Position numbers and translations under genes: made by a program. A stretch of 38,036 nt of DNA from Mucidula mucida (Eukaryota; Basidiomycota; Agaricomycetes; Agaricales; Physalacriaceae), in contig JADNYV010000327.1 of NCBI GenBank assembly GCA_015501055.1, forward strand, positions 1-38,036, written 5' to 3'. Within the stretch, counting starts at the first letter, position 1, and each line of letters starts with the position of its first letter. The notes under the pieces were generated by a model. That model was not told where the DNA came from. It searched no databases and saw nothing but the letters and a program-made list of their open reading frames with translations. Below are positions 1-11,603 of this stretch, in pieces.

Positions 1-205
1 TCAAACGATCCGTTCCACAAGGGCTAAGACCTAGGGAATGAAAGCGCTGAGTGCGCTATCTCGTACGGTGACTATCAGCCATATGGCTCTATCAAAAGGA
101 GGCTACTAGTGAATACTTATCCAGTGTCCAGGAAGTCACAGATGACCACCAGAACATCGGTTGGAAGATATCATTAAATACTAACAAGAAAAAACAAGGG
201 CGTGT

Positions 206-974
206 TCAATGATTTTGTGCCAGAATACCCGACATACCCTTGAACCCGCAGTTATTCTCTACACCACCTGCGACCTGTCCGTTTCGAAGGCGACCTCTCC
301 GATGCAGTCGCCGTACTCGTAGGAGAGGCTCTGCGTCCCGACAGCGCCCGTTTGAGTGGTGCGTGGATTCCCAAAGATAGTCTTCTGGTACGGCAGGAGG
401 GCGCAGTGGTTCGGCGGCTCGCCACCATTCCATGGGTACCATTCGACGAAGCCCAACTGGTTATCCCTTATACCGCCTGACCCCGCCGGGAGGGTATAGC
501 TTCCAATTTGAATCCGCGCGCCGGTGACCGTGTCGACCACGGTCCCAACCCACAACCCGTTACCGGTGGTCTTGACCTCGAAGTCATACGTGCGGCCATA
601 CACGCCCGTCCACTCGACGGAGCATGATACGCCCGGGCCGCCGTCTGCACCGGGGTGGCAGTTGTTGTCGCTCGTGGTCGTGCCCGCGACAAAGCTCGAG
701 AAGACGCCATGTAGGACTGCGTTGCCACCGCTGTCGGGGCGGGGCTGGATCCCTGTGTAGCCGACGTCTGCGAGGCCCACCAAAGTTGAATTGTTGGGCA
801 AAGTAATAGCCGGATATTGTGGTCAGCCTCGACAATGGTGAGAGGGAAAGTGATATCGGTGAGCCCGGTGGAGGGCACATTCGTCACAGACCAACTCGAG
901 CCAACTAAGGCATGCGCCATTGGAAGGAGCGGGATGAACGACGCGAGGATCGTGAAAGGGGTGAAGAGCTTCAT
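206..974 (-). pseudogene. Secreted protein gene with three frame breaks
   Basis: I see a start codon at 974, a clear signal peptide of about 22 residues (hydrophobic core ending PMAHA) and then a beta-rich secreted domain with motifs YYFAQQF, GYTGIQPRPD, VLHGVFSSF and EWYPWN, ending GGVENNCGF. These motifs lie in different frames. The frame changes near 816-821, again near 778-786, and again near 272-283. The pieces between breaks are too short and too conserved-looking to be introns. I recall similar fungal and bacterial secreted proteins of unknown function, possibly related to DUF3472, but I am not sure of the family. Either this is a recent pseudogene or the assembly has one-base errors here. 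The product would be about 240 residues, extracellular, with no transmembrane segment after the signal peptide. The stop shown (206-208) is the one reached in the last frame. Confidence 0.6.
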
Positions 975-1974
975 CCTGCGAAGGATCAGTAGTAGGCGGA
1001 TGCACAAGATTGCCCTCTCACTTTGCTTTCTGAGTTCGATAATTCAAAGCTGGGTAGCGATGTGACTTACTCAATCACACCCCTGCTGGCCTTTATGCAG
1101 TATACGACACGCGCAGGATGGAGATTGGATCAGTCGACAGGCGGCTTGGACAAGGGATACTTGGATGCGAGCAGGATGAACATTGGAGCAGTTGACAGGC
1201 GGCTTAGAGGAGCGATATTTGGATACAGCTGTGCATAAGACTCTGCGCTCGTACCCATAACCATCTGGGTGAGACGTTCTTTCGCGTCATCCCCTAGAAC
1301 TATTCATCTATGTGGAACGCTGTTGATGTGTTCTGAAGGGAGTCAATACTTCGAGATGAAAGAACGCTTACTCCTTTTGTCATCGCAAAAATCTTCCCCG
1401 GAGCGATCTGATGTTGTCACATAATTTCTAGCCTTATGACTCGGAATGGCGTGGACTTCGTCAGGCCAAGCGCTCGCTGTTTTCTTTTCCGGTTGTGTAC
1501 AGGTGACCATTTCTGTCAACATATATCTTGGCGGACATGTGTGCGTGGTGTGCGTACGCGGTTACACATAAATAGTCGGTGCTGCCGATGGGAATTACGG
1601 ATTCTTCGACGGTGATGTGCATTTTTGTTCGACGTGTCCTGCTCCCAACGCGCATGTTAGTCGAGCAACAGCGATTTATACTAAGGGAGGCTTCCGACAA
1701 TCCGCTTCTCCAAGGTCATACACGAGCTGAGAATGCGAAACAATGTCGCGCCGATACAGGAGTAAGGACAAGGAGAAAGTTTGTTTGCACCATTTGATTA
1801 GATGTTGTTGCTACAATGGTACATATCAGGGAGTCATAGCGTTTATGGTCGTGACGAGTGCCGTTAAATGTCGATTAGATCAAAGTAAACTGTTACGAGA
1901 AGCACATGGAGCATGGAACGTCAACATAAACGATATGGTTCTTTGTCGCACTGTACTCCGAGTCGAACTAGCTT
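975..1974. other. Intergenic stretch, no gene seen
   Basis: About 1 kb between the broken secreted-protein gene and the membrane-protein gene. The open frames are short and have no recognisable domain or splice structure. The only structure I see is the short tandem duplication near 1113-1228, listed separately. Confidence 0.5.
1113..1228 (+). repeat. Two-copy 58-base tandem repeat
   Basis: Two adjacent copies begin with GCAGGATG at 1113 and at 1171. Both contain GACAGGCGGCTT and both end with TTGGATRC. The copies differ at roughly one base in five by eye. No function is suggested; it looks like a local tandem duplication. Confidence 0.6.
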
Positions 1975-3228
1975 TCATATCTCGGGGGCCCCGCGATAAG
2001 TCGTGGCGGCTGACATGCCACTAACGCTTGGCGTATGAGCATGAGTCGTCCCCTGGAGACTCGCGTAAGGCGGAGGTGTGTGTCGACCAGTGGAACTTTG
2101 AAAAGGCGACGTGGAAGGAGGGAACGTCGAAGGGTCATTTGGATCCTAGAATCGTCGCAAGATCAACCACCGGCTTGTATTGGGAGTGCAAATAAACACG
2201 TACATATACCCTTTGCGTCAGCATGGACTGAGAACCGGTCATCATGGGTTGCTGGTAGCTGAACGGATGCACTGCGCCCTCCGGATGGTCGTCTACCACG
2301 TCCTTCACCGGCTCAAGAGCAGAGTTTCGCTTTCTGCGCCTAATAAATAAGAATATCCCTGTGGCGACGAGTGCGAGGCCGACGACACCGCCTACAACAC
2401 CGCCCGCTATGGGTCCTGCATTGGAGGAGCCGCCGCCTGACGATGATGCGGAGGATGCCGATGTCGCTGTCGATTGAGAACCCGAAGATGTGGCCGAAGG
2501 TGTCTGTGAAGTGGAAGAGGCTGTTGTTCCCGAAGTCGCTTCAGCGCCTGAATGATGCATGGTCAGACTGTGTACGTTGGAATGCTATATGGAGATCGCG
2601 CATACCGTGATCTGCAAATGCCGCGTTGAAATCGAATGTGCCATTGCTGAAGAGGGGGAGGAAGGCGTAGTGCGGTACGGCGGTGCCGTCGGGTATCGTG
2701 TTAGGATAGCTGTCGAATTGGCTAGTACAATTTTTGCTCCAGCTTGGAAACCTGAAGTTGAGATGGAATTGATATATATACATTGATCACCACGACACGG
2801 AACGCACGCGGATATACCAGCTCCTTGACATGCAGCACAGACGCTGAGTAGTGACCAATAAACGTGGTTGCAGACACAGTTTGTAGCCGCCGTATCCGCG
2901 ATGCCAGCGTAGTGAAATCCCTCCGGTATGGGTGGGATAAAGAATTCTGGAATTGCCGGATTGCTTAGGTCTGAGTTCTAGGTAAACCAAGAGCCACGTA
3001 CTTCCACTGCTGGTACAGTTATTCCCGAGAGCTTCGCCTATCTGACACGGACTCTGCTTAAGGGAGTTAAAAGACTACAGCCGCACAAAAGGTCGTGAGT
3101 CAGTATCCATTTCCTGTCGTCCAGACGGAGCTAAGTCGCACCCACGAGAACTCCGGGTCCGAGCACACTGCGTGTTGTTGCCCGAGGACACCCAGACCGA
3201 GACCAGCGAGGACCAGGAGAGCAGTCAT
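1975..3228 (-). CDS. Single-pass membrane protein with glycine-rich anchor
   Basis: Six exons on the minus strand: 3228-3142, 3074-3017, 2970-2808, 2751-2606, 2547-2210 and 2145-1975, giving about 320 residues. All introns are GT-AG and 46-67 bases; the second intron has alternative donors, so its edge is uncertain by a few bases. Order of parts: signal peptide (MTALLVLAGLGLGVLG), a cysteine-bearing extracellular domain with FNSLKQSPC, a block of paired cysteines (CVCNHVYW, CAACQG) and W-S-x-N-C, then IPDGTAVPHYAFLPL. A Ser/Thr stalk follows, then a membrane span (AGPIAGGVVGGVVGLALVATGIFLF) split by the basic stop-transfer RRRKR, and a short cytosolic tail with PFSYQQP and DPNDPSTFPP. This layout is common in Agaricomycetes, where these proteins resemble wall or surface sensors, but no function is established. 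The gene looks intact. Confidence 0.8.
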
Positions 3229-4690
3229 GGTGGTACTCGGGGAAGAGATCAATCACAGCATCGTATAATTAAGTGCGTGCTTTATAAGTCCGCCAAACAC
3301 CGAAGAAGAGCGAAGCCACGAGGGTGAGAGTGATACGCAAGATATGAAGAGCGCGGTATGGTACGACGATAACGGAGTCTTTGAAGCCGTATGTTCGTGT
3401 GTCAAAGATCCATGGAAGATGGAGAAGACACCACTGTGGGAGTGAGTGATCATCTGCTGATGGAGGACAGATGATTCATGCTACATTTACCCCAGTCAAG
3501 TCTACGAGGCGCCCAAAGACTCGGAGTTCGCTCGTCCGATGTAACGGGATGGCGGCGTTGGATTGGCAGTTTAGGGCAATTCAAAGCGCCTGCCAAACAG
3601 ACGCACACTTCTCCTGCTGGCGACCTACCGTCATGTCGCGCCCTGCAGGATAATCGATGCATGACACGCGCATGTTCTGGTCGGCGTGTTAGACAGCGTC
3701 GGAACATTTCTTTTCTCGTTGTCCTTAGCCTGGCTGTGTAGGCGCTACGCCATGATGGGGACGCGGTATGTCGCTGTCTCATCTACGCTTGGTGATGCTC
3801 GTTGTGTACTGCGAGGAGCCCTTCATACAGGATAATGTCGGCATGGTGCGCCTCGCGGCTGAACAATACAGCGCCAGAACAGCCCCCCATATACGCGGTC
3901 CCTCCATACGCGTCTGGCATGGTCGAGTTCATCTGCTTCGGTCATTCATATGAGACTATTCTACCGTTTCCTGTCGTTTACCTTGGATGGCAGACGACAC
4001 ACCGAGGCGATCGTGCCACTCTCGATGGGCTACCTTTTCAATCTTGTACGACAAATTTGAGGCGAGCCACCCACGGGCGTAATCCTCACGTATGTATGCT
4101 GTCGTATTCGTAAGTCGCCACCGCCACTTGTTATTCCATGCCCTCATCACCTTGCAGCCCACGAGATACCAATGCTCCCAGGTTTTGTTCACTTTCTGTT
4201 GACTTGCTCACACATATGGAACCCCTTTGAATATTCATTTCCTTCAGTTCCTTCCATTAATGTAATTCTTACTTGTGTTAGCAGAGCTATACTTCCTCAT
4301 TATCTGTTATCTACGCTTCTATCTGCCGTTGAAATTTTGTGGCGCAATTTCTCATAATCCGCTACTCACTGTATGTCAACATTCAATATTTCTCCAAAGG
4401 CGAACAGTCCCAAACAGCGATCTCCATTGGTTCTGCTGCCTCGTCAAAAAGTGGATCGTCACGCGGCACGCCTATCGGACTCGTTCAGTCAAGATCGCGG
4501 TGTGCACTGTTTCCTCCGACTCGATGCACCAACCGTGATTGATGTCGTATAACCTGAACAAACAGAAATCCGTGGTACACCGCGAATATTACTAGGCACT
4601 CTCTCTTCAGTGTGTCTTGTTAATTACTCAGTTCCGCTGCTATGACCTTGCACCTGAATCGGAACGGTGAGTATCGCCCCGACTGGAGAT
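3229..4690. other. Intergenic stretch, no gene seen
   Basis: About 1.45 kb between the membrane-protein gene and the left duplication arm. Open frames on both strands are short, lack signal peptides or motifs, and do not join through plausible splice sites. It should hold the promoter of the membrane-protein gene just right of 3228. I see no repeat or RNA gene here. Confidence 0.45.
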
Positions 4691-4698
4691 TTCTCCCC

Positions 4699-6063
4699 TC
4701 AGTCTGCCTGATCAACATGGACATCTCCGTATCTACGTCCTCGAAACTACATCCAGACGATGAGTATCGAGCTAACCAGCGAGAAGGTACCGACCTCGAC
4801 TACAAGCGTCTCCAGTAGGGCCTGGGTAGTCTTCTGAGCCATATAAAGATCCTCAACTCGCGATGCGAGATGTATCTGCATGTTTCTGAGATCGGTGAGT
4901 AATCGCGTCGATGATATATCGTTACGAATCTCATAAGCAGCGGTACGCAGTGGAGATATAAGCATACATCAAAAGCAATTCGCGCATTGTCCATCTGTGC
5001 GCGTAGGTCCATAACCTCGGCGTTGATTCTTCCTCGATATAAGAGGTACTTCGTGCGCCCGAGTTTCGAAAGACTCTGGACTCGGGAGTCCACGAGCTTG
5101 ATTGTTCTTTGATCAAAGTGAGTCAGCGTGACTCGATGTAGGAGAGACATCGACGTACTCGCGAAGGTCACAAATCCGGTCAAAATCACCATCGTTAAGC
5201 GTAGATGCAGGACCAATCTCGTGTAGAATGGCAAGCGTTATGGAAGCTGTGTGCTCTGCTAGAGCCCGGCATTCGTCGCGTGCAGCACGAGCCTTCTAAA
5301 AAGACATCAATCCGACAACAATGCGTGCAATATGGAAGAGTATTCACCTCTGCAGCTTCGACAGTCTTCTGCAGGATTCCACAAACGCCCTCCAGCACGT
5401 CTCCAAAGATTGGGAGTAGTTTTGCGACACTCTCCGCGATGTCGAGGCAAGTAATGAGGTTTGCCAGGTTTGACGGCACAAGAATCGAGGCGGAATCGGA
5501 GGAGTAGCCAACATTGTGCGACAGCGTGTCGGGGCGAGCCTTCATCTCCCGAAAGTACGGCAGGGCCATGCGCATGACTTCTGCAAGATCCTCTGACTGT
5601 CTATTCAGTGAGTAATCAAATAGAATTCTTCCCTCGAACGCATTGGAGGTAAAGGATGTGTGGTACATTCCGTGACTGGGAATGGAGAGTAGCCAAGTAT
5701 CCCACCGGCAGTCATCGAGCCAATCTCCTTTGCTGGTCCTGTGCATGATCATAGGCTGCAGAGACAAGCAGTGATTGTAAAGCTACAAATCAGACTATAC
5801 AATATATATCAACTCCGTGGGATTTTCACTCACCACTTCAACATAGCCTTTCCGAGAGTCTGAAAGTGAGACACGCCATCACTGTCTTGCCAATCCACCT
5901 ACAGTCTCTGCAAGGACATTTAAGGCATCCAGGACCCTCCGACTAAAGTGCACTTCTTCGGATCGCTTCTTATACTCCGCCTTTAAGGTCCATTCGATAG
6001 GTCCGAGTGGCACGTGGCTAAACATGATTCCGAGAGGTTCATACCATGTCACGAATGTCGATG
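4699..6063 (-). pseudogene. 5'-truncated gene of unknown family, helical C-terminal half
   Basis: Exons can be followed from about 6029 to a stop at 4699-4701. The readable protein has EWTLKAEYKKRS, VLDALNVLAETVGG, GRILFDYSLN and DLAEVMRMALPYF. An amphipathic helical region follows (VAKLLPIFGDVLEGV, KARAARDECRALAEH, SRVQSLSKLGRTKYL, LLTDLRNMQIHLASRVEDL) and the tail DQAD. Introns are present, for example 5347-5296. The 5' end is missing compared with the copy at 19372-20962, and a TGA at 5879-5881 sits where the other copy has TGG, so this copy is probably dead. The helical half has the look of the fungal four-helix domains related to the MLKL/HeLo group; that is inference from pattern only. 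The family is otherwise unknown to me. Confidence 0.55.
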
Positions 6064-6439
6064 ATTTATAGTGCTACCTTTGTATCCCTCTTAGATCACG
6101 CGCCAGATGGAAAATATTCAGGTTGAAACAATCTTCTCCAGGCGCGCCTCAGGACAAGGTAAGGTGATGCTCCTCAGGTAACGGTTTGAATGTGTTTGTC
6201 GTGAAATATGGCCCAATCACGAACAGCCACACCGTCTGAACATCCGCGTATCGTCTGGGCCCATGAGATTATGATACGGCACATACGGATTGGTTACAAT
6301 GCCTATAATCTCTCTTTTGAGAAGCCATACGACGAGTCAATGAAATATGCTCAGCACCCATCGCGACAGTTTGTTTGGTGATCATCTCGTCACATTTTGA
6401 ATTACACAGCATAAAAACAGAACCGGTCAATCTTAAGTA

Positions 6440-7858
6440 CTAGAACCGACATTCCTCCCACCAATTTGTATCCTCGCCTCCGAATTGCAACCACCTAGGC
6501 TCCTTGTACGCTTTCATCTCAACAACATGATCGTCATGTATCTGCGCCATCACGCCCACAGGTGCCCACGCGAGACGCGTAAGTTGACGCGCCTGCCCAG
6601 CAATACGCTGCGCGAGATATAGTATATCCATATCATTCGACGGTGCGACGTCAAAGTAGACACATCGCAGCGTGGGATGGGCGGCAATACAGGCGATCAA
6701 GGCCTCCTACGAGAATTCATCAGTTGGGCGACGTGCATGAATGAAGAGCACGTACGTCAGTACCGTCGCACTCAAGAGTGACTTCCTCCAGCACGGATAG
6801 GCGCTGCAATGCTTCACATAGCCACGTAGTATCATCGCCATAGTTTACGTTCCCAAAGTTTAGAGACATCCTTTTGAGAACTTCACCACCCGCTACTGAA
6901 ATCTCCATAAAGGAGTGCTGAGCGGCGTGCAGTGGGCGGCCTGGGACGACTTTCTCGAAAACAAGCTCTTCAAGCACGTTGAACGATTTCAAGGCAATCT
7001 ACGGGGAGAAAGGTTATGGGCAGAAACCGAGACAAATACGCTCTCACTCACGGATAGAGGTGTAAGCACCTTGAAATAGAGACAAGACGCATTTTTACAG
7101 GCACACGCAAGCTGGAGCTGTCGCGGCTGACGAGCGTGACCGTCGTTTTTCGGTCCCGGAACTATCCTTTGGAGTATACTGGATAGGCACGATTGAGATC
7201 CTATGGCAGCGTCGTCGTATTGATACTCTGTACCGCGCATTTCTATCATGCTCACTGCGGGCATATGACAGAGAAGAGAGGGTAGCTGCGTGTCAGGAGG
7301 CTCATAATGCACTCGTTTGGACGTAGAAGCGTTGAGGACGAGGACTTTTAGAGTACGGGAGCACAGGGACTCCGGGATAACGTAGTGGTCGATCAAGCAA
7401 TCGTCCACGACCAGCGTGTGCAGCGCGGGAAGGCGCAAGACCGAAATGAGAAGAGTAGGGGTGACGCAGGTGTTGTATCTCGCATGACGTTCACGAGAAT
7501 GAGCGCTGCAGACGATGTGGACATGCGTCACGCTCTTAAGTTTGCCCAAGTTTTTCTGAAGAAGGTTCAAAAGGTCGAGATTGGCGAGGTTGGAGCGACA
7601 TTTGAAGGTGATGGAGCGCACGACGTTGCGCAGGGCGGGCGTATTGCAAATACGTCGGAAAGTGGGCTGAAATCGATGGCCCTTGTCAACTGGGAACGAG
7701 ACGCAGATGCGCAAGTCGCGCAGCATGAGGTTTTGCGCGACGGCTGTCAGCGCCCTGTTGCCTGTCAGGGAGACATTTTTGAGAGAGACATTCTCGTCAT
7801 GAAGATGATCAAGTATGAGGCATAGCACTTCCGCAGGAAGGTCAAGTAAAATCGCCAT
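6440..7858 (-). CDS. F-box-like protein
   Basis: Three exons, 7858-7052, 6998-6756 and 6706-6440, join in frame through GT-AG introns of 53 and 49 bases to give 438 residues. The N-terminus (LLDLPAEVLCLILDHLHDENVSL, residues about 4-26) matches the opening of fungal F-box-like domains. The rest alternates leucine-rich strands and helices (FKCRSNLANLD, LRLPALHTLVVDDC, VLEEVTLECDGTD) as in degenerate leucine-rich repeats that bind substrates. Such proteins usually pair with Skp1 in SCF ubiquitin ligases; the substrate is unknown. The diverged copy at 17300-18707 is broken, which supports this one as the maintained gene. No frame breaks are seen. Confidence 0.75.
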
Positions 7859-7900
7859 GGTGTTGGTGTAAAGTATAGGAGGATGTGATCGAAATTCATT

Positions 7901-9230
7901 CCCACGATCATGGCTCTTTTCGAGCTGAACTCATCATATGACCCTGTCCGATCACGTGTGTGGTGCCTCTCATGCCGCCGTCCATTGTTCGCCCAGTGTA
8001 GCTTTTGTTCAGTATGTGTTTGTCTTCTTCTTTGTACTACATTAGCACCAAGGTTCTTGACATGTTCCTCCCGTTCGCCAACTCTGCTTGGATCTCGGTC
8101 CAGTCAATCCCTTGTCTTCCTGATGTCCCAGAACGGCTCATCTGTAAGCTTGCTGATAGCTAAATTCGAGAGCGTTGCGTGCCCCAGAGTGTCGACATCA
8201 AGAAACAGTTCCAGATGTCTCTTCCTATGTACATTGAAGGCACTGGCAGACCCGAAGTTGACAAATATGGTACTTCGGAAGATGACCCCACTGCAGTGGT
8301 TCTATGAGCTCGGGACACCTCTGTCCATCCAGCACTAGATTCTATCGACGGTCTGCTGATAGAGTACTTCTGTAGAGGCAGCAGAGGACAATGCCCTTGA
8401 GCTAGCGAGACGCATGGCGTCTCACATAACGACCTCCATTCCGATAACATCACCTCAACACGATCCTCTCTACACCGACCACCGACTAAGTAGTATGCGG
8501 AGAGCTTTGACTTGAGTGACTACATCGCTCTCGAGCACCATGAAGGTCCTCAAGGAGATCACCGGTGCAGCTACGTGGGAGAAATGGGACTGCCTGTTAG
8601 GACGACTGCATGGATCTCGCTTGATGGACTGCCGGGAAATACTGAGAGGCGAGCCGGGCAGCAGTGGTGACATCTAGCCGTGGAACGACAGGCTGTCATG
8701 TTGGCTACTGCGTTAGCGGCATCTGATGCAACCAGTGTAGAACAGCGTACTATACCTTCATTATACCTTGATGCTGTGAGGCCAGATCTTTCTATCTTGG
8801 CTATGACAATCCGGCTTATGGAGCTCAAGGACGGCCGTGATAGCGAGCTGCCAAGAACGAAGCAAACGTCCCATGCACCACCATTTGACGATGAGGAGAT
8901 TGATGAAAAAAGGTAAGTATGTTGCTGCTGCAGTGAAGGAACAAGATGGCTTTCACACACTCCCGGACATAAGATGAGCGTGAAATTGCAGAGGGCATCC
9001 ACGGTTTGCAGGTATGAAGGCGAGTGCTCAGAATGTTGATTGATACCGTGGACGACACCCTACATGTGTCATTGCTCCCATACCTAGAAGCTATTTACCT
9101 TTGGTAGTCCAAAACTTTTTTGTCGGGCATCAGAGCACACAGTTCAATATTGCAATGAGGCATTTCTCCGCTTTAGCTTCATTCTTCATTGATGATACGG
9201 ATATTAAAAGGCGCGGAGGAATATTAGACA
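7901..9230. other. No confident gene; possible degraded coding remnant
   Basis: Between about 8180 and 8920 the plus strand has coding-like stretches in shifting frames (SVDIKKQFQMSLPMYIEG near 8195; LDAVRPDLSILAMTIRLMELKDG near 8770). The stretch 8680-8916 ends at a good splice donor (AAAAAAG then GTAAGT). I cannot join these into a gene or name a family. It may be the remains of a multi-exon gene. Confidence 0.3.
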
Positions 9231-9305
9231 GGGCACATGGTGTAGTTGGTTTATCACGCCCGCTTAGCATGCGGGAGGTGTTGGGTTCAATTCACAATGT
9301 GTCCA
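9231..9305 (+). tRNA. tRNA-Ala (anticodon AGC), possibly decayed
   Basis: Cloverleaf read by eye: acceptor GGGCACA pairs with TGTGTCC, discriminator A at 9305. The A box starts TGGTGTAGTTGG. The anticodon stem CCCGC/GCGGG closes loop TTAGCAT with anticodon AGC. The B box is GGTTCAATTC. Two blemishes: one extra T in the D loop compared with the form I recall, and a mismatch in the T stem (TTGGG against CACAA, where the related copy at 27579 has CCCAA). There is a four-T run about 20 bases downstream (TCTAACTTTTGC). It could be a working gene, a pseudogene, or the head of a tRNA-derived repeat. Confidence 0.75.
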
Positions 9306-9350
9306 TTATGCGTCAGGTCTAACTTTTGCACACTCCAAGAACCGCTGATT

Positions 9351-9667
9351 TAGGGTGGCGCAGTAAAGCTCCCGGGGGTGTTACTAACGGTATCGATACC
9401 AGCCCCCCAGGAAGCTCAGGTTTTGAAATTGTTACTAACGGTTTCGATACTGGCACGTGTCTCGGACACGTGATGTGGCGCCGCGCCCTGCCGCCTTCAT
9501 CCCGCCTTAGTCCCGCCAACTCCAGGCTCTCTGAGTGTCAGCGCGCCGGCACGTGCAGTAGTCACGTGCCGGTATCAAAACCTACCTCCCAGCCCCCGAA
9601 TCGATACCGTTATTTACTGCAGTAAACCCGAGGTGTATCAAAACCAAGGGTTTACTTCACCACCCTA
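9351..9667. mobile_element. hAT-type MITE with 8-base target duplication
   Basis: A 317-base non-coding element begins TAGGGTGG and ends CCACCCTA. It is flanked on both sides by CGCTGATT (9343-9350 and 9668-9675), an exact 8-base direct repeat. An 8-base duplication and TAGGG-type ends are hallmarks of the hAT superfamily. Inside are repeated TAACGGT-TCGATAC motifs in both orientations and two perfect palindromes built on CACGTG (CACGTGTC with GACACGTG; GGCACGTG with CACGTGCC). It encodes no protein and would depend on a transposase elsewhere. Confidence 0.88.
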
Positions 9668-9906
9668 CGCTGATTTCCACGCTTTTCTCTGGACCATTTT
9701 ACGGATTTGCCCCAGTTGCCATCTAAAGCCTGCATGGATCGCATGATTCAATCTACAAATTCCCTTACTTATCTCTTACATCCACCATACAAGGCACCTT
9801 CTGCGAACGAGCTACAAACAGAGTTTGTACACCTAAAGGTACATTACGATTACATATCATACTGTACACTCGTACAATCGGAGGAATCGCGGGCAGACGT
9901 CACCGT

Positions 9907-11603
9907 CTAGGTATCCCCATGCTCCTCGTACCCCACCTCACTCTCCACCTCACCAGGGATATCCTCGAGCTACAATAAACCCGCTTATTGAACCGAAAAA
10001 CAGTCGAACGAGAACAAAACACACCTTATCCAGCTCCTCATAACACTCCCCAATAATCTTGATCGCGCGCCTCATATCGTCTTCTTCGATAACCAACGGA
10101 GGCGCAAACCGCACGATGTTAACGTGCGTCGGTTTCGCGAGCACACCGCGGCTCTTCAGCAACAAGCAAAATTGCCATGCACTCCGCTTCTTCGCGTTCT
10201 CCTCAAACACAACAGCGTTCAACAGTCCGCGTCCGCGCACAGTCATTCCGAGCGCCGCTACCTCTGTCCTGAATATCTCGCCTAATCTCTGCGCACGGTC
10301 CGCCAGGTTCTCGTCCTTTAGCACATCCAGCGCGGCGATCGCTACCGCACATCCTAACGGGTTACCGCCATACGTCGACCCGTGCTCGCCTGGCTTGATG
10401 CAAAGCATCACGGCCTTGTCTGCTAGGACAGCCGAAACTGGGTACAACCCGCCACTCAGCGCTTTGCCCAAAAGCACGATATCTGGACGTACACCGTCCC
10501 ATTCGCAGGCGAGCATCTTGCCTGTCCGACAAAGCCCTGTCTGGATCTCATCGCAGATAAAGAGCACGTTGTGGGCCTTGCACAGCTCGGCGACGCGTGC
10601 GAGGTAGCCTTCTGGGGGCACGACGATCCCTGCCTCGCCCTGGATGGGCTCTACGAGGAACGCAGCGACCCTCTTTCCATAGAGCTCCAGCGCACGCTCT
10701 ATATCCTCCGCCACGCCGTATCGAATCGTTTTTGTCTCCTTCCCATCAACAAACGTCGGTCCAACGCCTGCTAGGAACGGTCCAAATCCCGCGCGACAGT
10801 CTGGGTCCGTGCTGAGACTCACGACGCCAAGCGTGCGGCCGTGAAAGTTTCCCTCGACGCTGAGTATAATGGCCGCGCCTTCCGGGACGCCTTTAACCAT
10901 GTATGCCCACTTGCGTGAGAGCTTGAGCGCGGTCTCGACGGCTTCGGCGCCAGTGTTCATCGGGAGGACCATGTCGTAGCCGAGAGTGGCGGTGACTTTT
11001 TTGGCAAAGGATGGGAAGACGGAGTTGTAAAAGGCGCGCGAGGAGAGCGTGAGGCGCTGGGCTTGCGTGACGAGGGCGGCAACGATGCTTGGGTGGCAGT
11101 GGCCTTGGTTTACGGCTCTGTATAAATCGTTCAATTTGACGAGAGATCGATGGAGGATCGGACGCACGAATAAGCAGACAGCATATCGATGTATTCCCTC
11201 CCTTCTGGATCCCAGACCTTGGCGCCGAGCGCGCGGTCAAAGACGACGGGGAGCGGGTGGTAGCTGTAAGATGCGATATGAGCATATAGATTGGATGGGA
11301 AAAGAACGAGATGCAACAAGGGGTGGGAACGGGCGCTTCGAGGCGATAATAGCGCAGAAGGGAATTAAATTATGATAGGCTCGGGGTCATTGCTGCCGTG
11401 TGGGCGCTCGTATGCGGTGCGGGATTATGTGATAGCGATAAAGGTGTGGGCGCCTATGGACGCCTGCTTCGCTGTCGTGTGCCGGCGTCGTCGTCGTCGA
11501 AAAGAAAGAAAAAAGCAGCTGCTACTCACTTGTGTGCCCCAAACTCGTGTTCCATGCGGATCACGTCTGCGCTCGTCAGATGGACGCCGTTTTGGTTGGC
11601 CAT
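9907..11603 (-). CDS. Ornithine aminotransferase
   Basis: Four exons, 11603-11530, 11263-11168, 11117-10025 and 9969-9907, join in frame to 441 residues, the usual length. The enzyme transfers the delta-amino group of ornithine to 2-oxoglutarate, giving glutamate semialdehyde; it needs pyridoxal phosphate and serves arginine and proline metabolism. Seen in the sequence: EHEFGAHNYHPLPVV at the start, [32 protein letters not shown] around residue 246, and the cofactor lysine near residue 275 in [21 protein letters not shown] and a C-terminal [14 protein letters not shown] follow. Introns are 266, 50 and 55 bases; the first is long for this window. No targeting signal is evident, so it is probably cytosolic. 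The fungal gene is often called OAT or CAR2. It lies between the two inverted arms and shows no damage. Confidence 0.93.

Larger units (their letters stand above)
4690..7900 (-). repeat. Left arm of a large inverted duplication
   Basis: Read on the minus strand, this arm carries the F-box-like gene and then the second gene in the same order as 17245-20970 on the plus strand. Matching blocks run through exons, introns and the region between the genes (for example ACCGTTACCTGAGGAGCAT at about 6169-6187 on the minus strand and 18963-18981 on the plus strand). This arm lacks about 340 bases (counterpart roughly 19236-19573) that held the 5' part of the second gene, and a shorter segment nearby. 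The arms are clearly diverged, so the duplication is not recent. Ends are approximate. Confidence 0.8.

Noticed and set aside
4747..4790. Hydrophobic tail FSLVSSILIVWM as a membrane anchor of the unknown gene
   Set aside because: The right-arm copy shows this stretch lies in an intron (GTCGGT to GATGTAG). The true end is the exon with DQAD and the stop at 4699.
8571..9058. Minus-strand frames of 77-143 residues
   Set aside because: They have no motif or splice pattern, and the plus strand in the same place looks slightly more coding-like.
10059..10607. Plus-strand frame of 182 residues
   Set aside because: It is antisense to the aminotransferase, with no domain of its own.
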